From NCBI GenBank assembly GCA_044867925.1, contig JBIOVV010000021.1, positions 1 through 9,212 of the forward strand: a DNA stretch of 9,212 bases, in the 5' to 3' direction. Below are positions 1 to 4,858 of the stretch, one piece after another. Source of the DNA: VRUE01 sp044867925. Its GTDB lineage: Bacteria > Actinomycetota > Thermoleophilia > Solirubrobacterales > 70-9. Every line of letters begins with the position of its first letter. Position 1 is the stretch's first letter. Under the pieces are notes generated by a model. That model saw only the letters and a program-made list of their open reading frames with translations, was not told the origin of the DNA and searched no databases. The position numbers were made by a program, and so were the translations under genes.

Positions 1-575
1 CCGGCGCGCGCCGGCGCTTCAATCTGGCGGCAGGCGCTCGCTGCCTGCTGGTGATGGGGGGCAGTCAGGGCGCCCGCTCGATCAACATGGCCGCGATCGA
101 GGCGTTCGCCGAGGGCGAGAGCGCCCGCAAGCGCGACTTCCACGTCCTCCACCTGGCGGGCCGGCGTGACTACGAAGAGCTGAGGCAGCGGCTGACCGCG
201 GTCAACGTCGAGCGCTACACGCTGCTCTCCTACGAGCCCGATCTCGGTGACGTCCTTGCCGCCTGCGACCTGGTCCTCGCCCGCTCCGGCGGCTCGATCT
301 TCGAGGTCACGGCGGCCGGCCGGCCGGCGATCCTCGTGCCTTATCCCTACGCGACCGCCGACCACCAGAGCGCCAACGCCGCCTGGATGGCGAAAGCGGG
401 CGCGGCGGAGGCGATCGAGGACTCGGCTTTGAGCGCGCCGCTGCTCGGCGAGCGCGTCGCCGCGTTGCTGGGCGACGCGACGCGGCTGGCCGCGATGTCC
501 GCAGCATCGGCGGCGCTGGCCCGTCCCGACGCGGCGCGACGGATCGCCGACGAGGTCTTGGCGGCCACCCGATGA
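1..575 (+). CDS. murG: MurG, UDP-GlcNAc:lipid I GlcNAc transferase (3' part)
   Basis: MurG transfers GlcNAc from UDP-GlcNAc to lipid I on the cytoplasmic face of the membrane, giving lipid II. Only the C-terminal ~190 residues are present. The frame is open from base 3, so the true start lies before the window; the first in-frame GTG (51) sits inside a conserved strand and is not a start. Visible features are the glycine-rich VMGGSQGARSIN segment that opens the C-terminal Rossmann domain, then ARSGGSIFEVTAAGRPAILV followed by PYPYATADHQSANA. These match the UDP-GlcNAc-binding region of MurG (S/G-rich turn, conserved Glu, and the DHQ.xNA motif). The gene stops at TGA 573-575, which overlaps the ATG of a micro-ORF as ATGA. 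murC follows 55 nt later, the usual order in dcw clusters. The identification is secure. Confidence 0.95.
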   Translation, partial: GARRRFNLAAGARCLLVMGGSQGARSINMAAIEAFAEGESARKRDFHVLHLAGRRDYEELRQRLTAVNVERYTLLSYEPDLGDVLAACDLVLARSGGSIFEVTAAGRPAILVPYPYATADHQSANAAWMAKAGAAEAIEDSALSAPLLGERVAALLGDATRLAAMSAASAALARPDAARRIADEVLAATR

Positions 576-634
576 GCTTCCGCTGTGCCTTTGCCCCGTC
601 ATGCATCGCCAGCGAACAGGGGAGGCTGTCTTGA
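572..634 (+). CDS. Possible micro-ORF 1 between murG and murC (20 aa)
   Basis: The reading frame ATG 572 to TGA 632-634 encodes 20 residues: MSFRCAFA, a variable middle, then SEQGRLS. Its ATG overlaps the murG stop (ATGA) and its stop overlaps the TTG start of murC (TTGA), a layout typical of termination-reinitiation coupling. The micro-ORF at 1902-1961 begins with the same eight residues and also keeps EQG near its end. The only base difference in the first block (T586 versus C1916) is synonymous here, TGT/TGC for Cys. Against a coding role, the differences in the second block are non-synonymous in this frame, and the conservation could instead reflect RNA pairing. No function can be assigned. 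Translation through the frame would at least open the helix covering the murC ribosome-binding site. Confidence 0.3.
   Translation: MSFRCAFAPSCIASEQGRLS
576..626 (+). promoter_or_regulatory. Stem-loop sequestering the murC Shine-Dalgarno
   Basis: GCTTCC (576-581) can pair with GGAGGC (621-626) in a 6-bp helix with one U-G wobble. This buries part of the AGGGGAGG Shine-Dalgarno (618-625), which lies 5 nt before the murC TTG. An inner helix of 590-594 with 612-616 (UUUGC/GCGAA, one U-G pair) is also possible. The 5' arm starts one base after the murG stop, so a ribosome terminating murG would disrupt the outer helix. That would couple murC translation to murG. The same fold forms in the second copy, where the wobble is a U-A pair. 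Confidence 0.5.
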
Positions 635-1905
635 GCGCCTGGACTCGGCGGCGGCTGCACTTCATCGGCATCGGCGGCGCCGGGATGAGCGGGCTGGCGC
701 TGGTCTGCGCCGAGCTCGGCGCGACCGTGAGCGGCAGCGACCGGGCCGACTCCTCTTATATGGAGCGCCTGCGGGTCGCGGGGCTTGGCCCGGTGGTCGG
801 TCACGATTCCGGCAACCTGCCCGAGGGAGCCGAGATCGTCGTCTCCACGGCGATCGGCGAGGACAACCCCGAGCTCGCGCTCGCCCGTGAGCGCGGCATC
901 GAGCCGATCCACCGCGGTGCCCTGCTGGCAGAGCTCTGCGCCGAGAAGCGCCTGATCGCCGTCGCCGGCACCCACGGCAAGACGACGACGACGGCGATGC
1001 TGGTCTGGGCGCTGCGGGCGCTCGGCGCCGACCCTGCCTTCTTCGTCGGCGGCGAGGTGCCGGGGCTCGACGGCGACGGCGAAGCGGTCAACGCCGGCTG
1101 GGGGAGCGGGGAGTGGGTCATCGCCGAGGCGGATGAGAGCGACGGCAGCTTCCTCGAGCTCAAGCCCGAGATCGCCGTCGTCACCAACGTCGAGATGGAC
1201 CACCACAGCCGCTGGGGCTCTGAAGCGGAGCTGCGCGCCGCGTTCGACGAGTTCGTCGCGGACGCCAGAGCGGTCGTCGGGCCCGAGTCGAGCGCGGCCC
1301 AACCCGAGCTGGGCGTGCCGGGCCGGCACAACGTCCTCAACGCGCGAGCCGCGATCGCCGCGGCCGAGCAGGCAGGCTTCGATCCGGACAAGGTCGCCCG
1401 AGCCCTCGGCGACTTTCCGGGGGTGAAGCGGCGGCTGGAGCTGAAGGGCTCACGCGGCGGGACGCGCATATACGACGACTACGCCCATCACCCGACCGAG
1501 GTTCGCGCCGCCCTCTCGGCTCTGCGCGAACAGCGGCCCGGGCGCCTGATCGCCGTCTTCCAGCCGCACCTCTACTCGCGCACCAAGGTCTTCGGCGAGG
1601 CCTTCGGCGCCGCCCTGGCGCTTGCCGACGAAGCGGTCGTCCTCGACGTCTATCCGGCGCGGGAGCAACCGGTCGGCGAGCTGGCCGGCGTCAGCGGCCT
1701 GCGGGTCGCCCAGGCCGCGGCGGAGCGGATGGGTGGACGCCGGGTCGTCTGGCTTCCCGGCGCAGGCGGCGCGGCGGCGGGCGCCCTCGCCCGTCTGCTG
1801 GATCAGAACCATGCGCTGGGCATTGAGGATCAAGTGCTGGTCACGGTGGGCGCCGGCGATGTCTTCCGCTTGGGCGAGGCCCTGGTCGATGGGAGCCGCA
1901 GATGA
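631..1905 (+). CDS. murC: MurC, UDP-N-acetylmuramate--L-alanine ligase
   Basis: MurC is the cytoplasmic ATP-dependent ligase that adds L-Ala to UDP-MurNAc, the first step of the peptide stem. From TTG 631 the protein has 424 residues. It shows the N-terminal Rossmann motif FIGIGGAGMSG (11-21), the ATP-binding loop AGTHGKTTTT (112-121), EADESDGSF (166-174), NVEMDHHSRW (186-195), GRHNVLNA (231-238) and the C-terminal-domain motif DDYAHHPTE (282-290). TTG 631 is preferred because AGGGGAGG lies 5 nt upstream and the TTGA overlaps the micro-ORF stop; ATG 601 in the same frame would add ten residues (MHRQRTGEAV) with no Shine-Dalgarno seen. The stretch from the end of NVEMDHHSRW to GRHNV is about 35 residues, whereas ordinary MurCs have many more there, so the central domain is compact. 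No frameshift is evident. Confidence 0.95.
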   Translation: MSAWTRRRLHFIGIGGAGMSGLALVCAELGATVSGSDRADSSYMERLRVAGLGPVVGHDSGNLPEGAEIVVSTAIGEDNPELALARERGIEPIHRGALLAELCAEKRLIAVAGTHGKTTTTAMLVWALRALGADPAFFVGGEVPGLDGDGEAVNAGWGSGEWVIAEADESDGSFLELKPEIAVVTNVEMDHHSRWGSEAELRAAFDEFVADARAVVGPESSAAQPELGVPGRHNVLNARAAIAAAEQAGFDPDKVARALGDFPGVKRRLELKGSRGGTRIYDDYAHHPTEVRAALSALREQRPGRLIAVFQPHLYSRTKVFGEAFGAALALADEAVVLDVYPAREQPVGELAGVSGLRVAQAAAERMGGRRVVWLPGAGGAAAGALARLLDQNHALGIEDQVLVTVGAGDVFRLGEALVDGSRR

Positions 1906-1961
1906 GCTTCCGCTGCGCCTTTGCATGGGTAGACGGCCAAGACGAACAGGGGAAGCCGTGA
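1902..1961 (+). CDS. Possible micro-ORF 2 between murC and murB (19 aa)
   Basis: The frame ATG 1902 to TGA 1959-1961 encodes 19 residues: MSFRCAFA, then WVDGQD, then EQGKP. It overlaps the murC stop (ATGA) and the murB start (GTGA), exactly as micro-ORF 1 does at its junction. The stop moves by one codon relative to copy 1 in step with the shifted start of the next gene, so the overlap layout is preserved in both copies. The alternative in-frame reading for murB, from ATG 1925, shares RTGEAV with the MurC extension, with all three base differences synonymous. That weakens the micro-ORF reading for the 3' half. Function is unknown; it could be a coupling leader or an incidental ORF inside a structured RNA. 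Confidence 0.3.
   Translation: MSFRCAFAWVDGQDEQGKP
1906..1956 (+). promoter_or_regulatory. Stem-loop sequestering the murB Shine-Dalgarno
   Basis: GCTTCC (1906-1911) pairs perfectly with GGAAGC (1951-1956), covering most of the AGGGGAAG Shine-Dalgarno (1948-1955) that lies 2 nt before the murB GTG. An inner UUUG/CGAA helix (1920-1923 with 1943-1946) is conserved from copy 1, while the next pair is lost (C1924 opposite A1942). The U-A pair 1908/1954 replaces the U-G wobble 578/624 of copy 1, so the change keeps pairing. The 5' arm directly follows the murC stop, as expected for a translational-coupling helix. Confidence 0.5.
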
Positions 1962-2872
1962 GCGCGCCACCGGTCGGAGTGAAGCCCGACTTCCCCCTCG
2001 CCCGTTTGACCACGGTGCGCACCGGCGGCGCCGCCGACTGGTTCGCCCGCCCCCGTGGCGAGGCCGAGTTGCTGGAGCTGCTTGCCTGGGCCGCCGGCGA
2101 AGGCTTGGAGCTCGGCGTCGTCGGCTCGGGCTCGAACCTGCTCGTCGCCGACGATGGGTTCCGCGGGCTGGCCCTCAAGCTCGACGGCGAGCTCGCCACG
2201 ATCGAGCGCGAGGGAGAGGGGCTGCTCTGCGGCGGCGGCGCCCGGCTGCCTTCGGCTTCGGCCAAGGCGGCCGGCTGGGGATTGGCCGGGATCGAATTCG
2301 GCGTCAACATCCCGGGCACGGCCGGGGGGGCGGTCAAGATGAACGCCAACGCCTATGGGGGGCAGCTGGCCGAGGTGCTCGAGTGGGTCGAGGTCTGCAC
2401 GGCGACGGGGACGGACCGCCGGGAGCCGGGAGCGCTCGGCTTCTCCTATCGCGCCTCGAACCTGGCGCCCGGCGAGGTGGTCGCGCGGGTCTCGTTTTGC
2501 CTGCGTGCCGACGAGCCGGCGGCGATCCGGGCGCGGCTGGAGGAGATGCGCGGCAAGCGCCGCGAAGCCCAGCCGTCCGGCATCAAGACCTTCGGCTCGA
2601 CCTTCAAGAATCCCGACGACCCGCGGGCCGGGGGTCGCAGCGCCGGGCAGCTGCTGGAGGCGGCGGGATGCCAGGGGCTCCGGCACGGCGGCGCGCGCTT
2701 CTCGCCCAAGCACGCCAACTTCGTCGAGAACGCCGAAGGGGCGACCACCGCCGAGGTGCTCGCCCTGATGGCGGAGGGTCGCCGCCGCGTACACGAGCAG
2801 TTCGGGGTGGCGCTGGAGCCCGAGGTGCAGGTGCTCGGCGAGCTGCGCTGGCCGGAGGGTTGGGAGCTTTGA
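1958..2872 (+). CDS. murB: MurB, UDP-N-acetylenolpyruvoylglucosamine reductase
   Basis: MurB is the FAD- and NADPH-dependent cytoplasmic reductase that converts UDP-GlcNAc-enolpyruvate to UDP-MurNAc, the substrate of MurC. The 304-residue protein carries the N-terminal TTVRTGG (18-24) and VVGSGSNLLV (54-63) of the FAD-binding fold, then the pyrophosphate-binding GVNIPGTAGGAVKMNANAYG (115-134). Further motifs are FSYRAS with the conserved Arg (R165), GSTFKNP (213-219) with Ser214 as likely proton donor, and FSPKHANFVEN (248-258). Glu289 near the C-terminus is the probable partner acid. The arrangement suits a type II enzyme, whose catalytic Ser lies in a GSTFKNP-type motif. The GTG start overlaps the micro-ORF stop; ATG 1925 in frame is a less likely alternative. 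The stop overlaps the TTG of the next gene. Confidence 0.95.
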   Translation: MSAPPVGVKPDFPLARLTTVRTGGAADWFARPRGEAELLELLAWAAGEGLELGVVGSGSNLLVADDGFRGLALKLDGELATIEREGEGLLCGGGARLPSASAKAAGWGLAGIEFGVNIPGTAGGAVKMNANAYGGQLAEVLEWVEVCTATGTDRREPGALGFSYRASNLAPGEVVARVSFCLRADEPAAIRARLEEMRGKRREAQPSGIKTFGSTFKNPDDPRAGGRSAGQLLEAAGCQGLRHGGARFSPKHANFVENAEGATTAEVLALMAEGRRRVHEQFGVALEPEVQVLGELRWPEGWEL

Positions 2873-3396
2873 GACGGGCGCTTCTCGCCGCCACCGGCCT
2901 GGTCCTGCTTGCGGTCATCGCCTACATGCTCCTGCTGAGAGAGACGACCGTGGCTCCGACCTTCGTCGCTTCGCAGCCGGTCGCTGCGATCGGCAGTGGC
3001 GAGGACGCCGTTGCGGTCGCCGCCAACGGCGCGGTTCTCGACGGCTGGCCTCCTCCCGAGGACGGCAGCCTGCCCCGCCTTCCCCTCGACGCTCCCCCCG
3101 AGGGCTCGCGCCTCAAAGGCCCGATCCTGGAACAGGTGCGGGTTCTTGCCGCCGCCCCCGCGGCCCTGCTGCCCTACGTAGAGGGAAGCTATCTCGGCGA
3201 AAGCGGGGTGGACGTCGATCTCACCTCCGGGATCGAACTTCGCTTCGGCAGCTCGGTAGATGCAGCACGGAAGTGGCGGGCTGCCGCTGCGGTCCTCGCC
3301 AGCCCGGAAACCACGTCGCTCGATTATGTAGACCTGCACGCCCCGGGGCATGTCTCCGTAGGTGGCTCTGGGCATACGCTTCCGCCTCTTCCCTAA
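2869..3396 (+). CDS. ftsQ: FtsQ/DivIB-like division protein, short form without POTRA
   Basis: FtsQ/DivIB is a bitopic divisome protein that, with FtsL and FtsB, links cytoplasmic and periplasmic assembly. This 175-residue product has a short basic start (MRR) and one membrane segment at about residues 4-23. A C-terminal part resembles the FtsQ beta domain: VAVAANGAVLDG (48-59), LPRLPLDAPPEGSRLKGPI (68-86), IELRFGS (122-128) followed by a Lys-Trp helix, and LDYVDLHAPGHVSV (151-164). Only about 25 residues lie between the membrane segment and the first beta motif, so the ~70-residue POTRA domain of normal FtsQ is missing. The TTG start is chosen because it overlaps the murB stop (TTGA), has GGAGGG upstream, and retains the membrane segment. 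Position between murB and ftsZ supports the call. Sequence divergence keeps confidence moderate. Confidence 0.75.
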   Translation: MRRALLAATGLVLLAVIAYMLLLRETTVAPTFVASQPVAAIGSGEDAVAVAANGAVLDGWPPPEDGSLPRLPLDAPPEGSRLKGPILEQVRVLAAAPAALLPYVEGSYLGESGVDVDLTSGIELRFGSSVDAARKWRAAAAVLASPETTSLDYVDLHAPGHVSVGGSGHTLPPLP

Positions 3397-3548
3397 ACCC
3401 TCGACCACAGGGTTAGGTATGCGCAACCCTCAAGTAACCCTTGAGATATTCCCTTTGCACGATGCTGCCCGAGTGTTTGACAGACCCCGGGAAATACCCT
3501 ACGTTGAGCGCAATTTCCGCGGTTACAGCGTACCCTTGAACTCTCAAG
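3396..3548 (+). promoter_or_regulatory. Cluster of inverted repeats and ACCCTYRA motifs upstream of ftsZ
   Basis: Three short inverted repeats lie in the ftsQ-ftsZ gap: AACCCT/AGGGTT (3396-3401 with 3409-3414), CTCAAG/CTTGAG (3429-3434 with 3440-3445, 5-nt loop), and CTTGA/TCAAG (3535-3539 with 3544-3548, 4-nt loop). They share the word ACCCTYRA, found at 3397, 3426, 3437 and 3532, with a partial ACCCTACG at 3496. No U-tract follows, so simple intrinsic terminators are unlikely. Repeated operator sites for a regulator of ftsZ are plausible but not shown. Confidence 0.45.
3477..3505 (+). promoter_or_regulatory. Predicted sigma-70-type promoter of ftsZ
   Basis: A perfect TTGACA (-35) at 3477-3482 is followed after 17 nt by TACGTT (-10, TAnnnT) at 3500-3505. 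This predicts transcription starting near 3512 and a leader of about 140 nt before ftsZ. It is the best promoter match in the window, and it fits the need of ftsZ for a supply independent of the upstream mur genes. A weaker candidate, TTGAAC at 3536 with TAGCTT at 3557, has a 15-nt spacer. Confidence 0.55.
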
Positions 3549-3588
3549 CATTGCTGTAGCTTCGGACAGAACAAGGCTCAACTCAACA

Positions 3589-3635
3589 CCCAGTCCTGAC
3601 GGACCGGGACATATCCAGCCCCCACCGGGACTGGG
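3589..3635 (+). promoter_or_regulatory. Stem-loop in the ftsZ 5' leader
   Basis: CCCAGTCC (3589-3596) pairs with GGACTGGG (3628-3635) in a perfect 8-bp helix enclosing 31 nt. An alternative local hairpin is GTCC/GGAC (3593-3596 with 3601-3604). The word ACCGGGAC occurs twice in the region, at 3603-3610 and 3624-3631. The helix ends 3 nt before the ftsZ Shine-Dalgarno GGAG (3639-3642). It could tune translation or mRNA stability. No known riboswitch pattern is recognised. Confidence 0.45.
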
Positions 3636-3652
3636 CTTGGAGAAATCGGGAG

Positions 3653-4732
3653 ATGGAATCCACATACCTCGCGGTGATCAAGGTGGTCGGCGCCGGCGGC
3701 GGCGGCACCAACGCCGTCAGTCGCATGGTCGACGCCGGCATTCGCGGTGTCGAGTTCGTCGCCGTCAACACGGACGCTCAGGCGCTGCAGGCATGCGACG
3801 CCGACATCAAGCTCTCGATCGGGCAGGAGCTGACCCGTGGCCTCGGCGCCGGCGGCAACCCCGAGGTCGGGGCAGGCGCGGCGGCGGAGAGCCGCGACGA
3901 GATCAAGGAGGCGCTGAAGGGCGCTGACATGGTCTTCGTCACCGCGGGCGAGGGCGGCGGCACGGGAACCGGCTCGGCGCCAGTGATCGCCGAGATCGCC
4001 AAGGAAGAGATCGGCGCGCTGACGGTCGGCGCGGTGACCAAGCCCTTCGAGTTCGAGGGCAAACGACGCATGCAGCAGGCGCTCGAGGGCATCGAGAAGC
4101 TGCGCAACAACGTCGACACCCTGATCATCGTTCCCAACGAGAAGCTGCTGCAGGCGGTCGAGCGCCGCACCAGCGTGCTCGAGGCCTTCCGCCAGGCCGA
4201 CGACATCCTGCGCCAGGGCGTGCAGGGCATCACCGACCTGATCACGATCCCGGGCTTGATCAACCTCGACTTCGCCGACGTGCGCACGATCATGCGCGAC
4301 GCCGGCTCGGCCCTGATGGGAGTCGGCTCCGCCTCCGGCGAGGCCCGCGCGCTCGACGCCGCCAAGGCGGCGATCACCTCGCCGCTGATCGAGGAGTCGA
4401 TCAAGGGCGCCACCGGGATGCTGCTCAACATCACCGGCCCCGAGGATCTCGGCCTCTTCGAGGTCAACGAGGCTGCCCAGCTGGTCCAGGCCGAGGCCGA
4501 CGACAACGCCAACATCATCTTCGGCTCGGTCGTCGACCAGTCGATGAAAGACGAGGTGCGGGTGACGGTCATCGCCACCGGCTTCGAGGGCTTCGAGCTG
4601 CTCGCCCGCTCGCCGCAGCGGGTGCGGCGGCGCTACGAGAGCCGGCCGCGGATCTCGGCTGAGGACACCGACATTCGCAAACTGCGGGTGAGCGACGACG
4701 ACATCGACGTGCCGGGGTTCCTCAAAGAGTAG
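3653..4732 (+). CDS. ftsZ: FtsZ, tubulin-like cell division GTPase
   Basis: FtsZ polymerises with GTP into the Z-ring at mid-cell and recruits the divisome. The 359-residue protein has the N-terminal GAGGGGTNAVSRM segment (13-25), NTDAQAL (39-45), the tubulin signature GGGTGTGS (101-108), PNEKLL (161-166) and the T7-loop catalytic NLDFADV (204-210). It ends in a classic conserved tail, DDIDVPGFLKE (349-359), joined by a short basic linker of about 30 residues containing RVRRRYESRPR. Streptomyces FtsZ has a considerably longer linker. ATG 3653 with GGAG at 3639-3642 is the chosen start and gives an N-terminus of normal length. The predicted promoter and structured leader upstream suggest its own transcription unit. 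No ftsA precedes it, as in Actinomycetota, which lack FtsA. The gene ends the dcw cluster here. Confidence 0.98.
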   Translation: MESTYLAVIKVVGAGGGGTNAVSRMVDAGIRGVEFVAVNTDAQALQACDADIKLSIGQELTRGLGAGGNPEVGAGAAAESRDEIKEALKGADMVFVTAGEGGGTGTGSAPVIAEIAKEEIGALTVGAVTKPFEFEGKRRMQQALEGIEKLRNNVDTLIIVPNEKLLQAVERRTSVLEAFRQADDILRQGVQGITDLITIPGLINLDFADVRTIMRDAGSALMGVGSASGEARALDAAKAAITSPLIEESIKGATGMLLNITGPEDLGLFEVNEAAQLVQAEADDNANIIFGSVVDQSMKDEVRVTVIATGFEGFELLARSPQRVRRRYESRPRISAEDTDIRKLRVSDDDIDVPGFLKE

Positions 4733-4743
4733 GCCCGGGGGGT

Positions 4744-4851
4744 GGGGGTCATTCGGTGCCCCTCCCCCAGAGACCGTTGCGCAGCAGGGTGTTGGTGGCG
4801 ATTCGGGGCGTGGTCCCTGAGCCTCTGCGGGAGGGACACCGAATGACCTCT
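4744..4851. repeat. Long palindromic element between ftsZ and the convergent GNAT gene
   Basis: Bases 4747-4766 and 4829-4848 are inverted repeats pairing at 19 of 20 positions (arms begin GGTCATTCGGTG and end CACCGAATGACC). The pairing extends outward by three G-U/G-C pairs and inward by CAGAG/CTCTG (4768-4772 with 4823-4827). The interior can also pair CAGGG (4785-4789) with CCCTG (4815-4819). The whole folds into one long hairpin. It sits between converging genes, where a bidirectional transcription end is useful, but there is no U-tract. Length and arms also fit a small non-coding dispersed palindrome (MITE- or REP-like); no target duplication is apparent. Confidence 0.75.
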
Positions 4852-4858
4852 GACGCTC

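Larger units (their letters stand above)
571..639 (+). repeat. Intergenic repeat element, copy 1 (murG/murC junction)
   Basis: This element has a second copy at 1901-1966. Bases 571-594 match 1901-1924 at 23 of 24 positions. Bases 613-629 match 1943-1959 at 15 of 17. The 18 nt between these blocks (595-612) differ in sequence but have identical length. After a 3-nt indel the match resumes at GAGCGC. The element begins on the murG stop codon and runs through the murC start codon, so it fills the junction exactly. It contains a helix covering the murC Shine-Dalgarno and a micro-ORF, both listed separately. I do not recognise it as a described riboswitch or repeat family. Confidence 0.85.
1901..1966 (+). 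repeat. Intergenic repeat element, copy 2 (murC/murB junction)
   Basis: This is the second copy of the element at 571-639, at a constant offset of 1330 nt until a 3-nt deletion just before GAGCGC. It starts on the murC stop codon and runs through the GTG start of murB. The conserved 5' block contains GAGCTTCCGCTG and GCCTTTGC; the conserved 3' block is CGAACAGGGGA followed by AGCCGT. Flanking coding sequence shows no similarity between the copies, so this is a discrete element and not a duplicated gene end. The murB/ftsQ junction (4-nt overlap) and the ftsZ leader lack it. Confidence 0.85.

Noticed and set aside
307..1329. Long - strand open frame across murG and murC, and similar ones across murB, ftsZ and gcvPA
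   Set aside because: These are antisense shadows of high-GC genes with strong conserved motifs on the + strand. The antisense frames show low-complexity Arg/Ala/Pro-rich translations.
3396..3414. The hairpin at the end of ftsQ as an intrinsic terminator
   Set aside because: The 6-bp stem is not followed by a run of T, so it does not meet the usual pattern; it is reported only as an inverted repeat.
3362..3559. A 65-codon + strand frame spanning the end of ftsQ and the ftsZ upstream gap
   Set aside because: It overlaps ftsQ out of frame, has no Shine-Dalgarno, and covers the inverted repeats and predicted promoter. The region looks regulatory, not coding.
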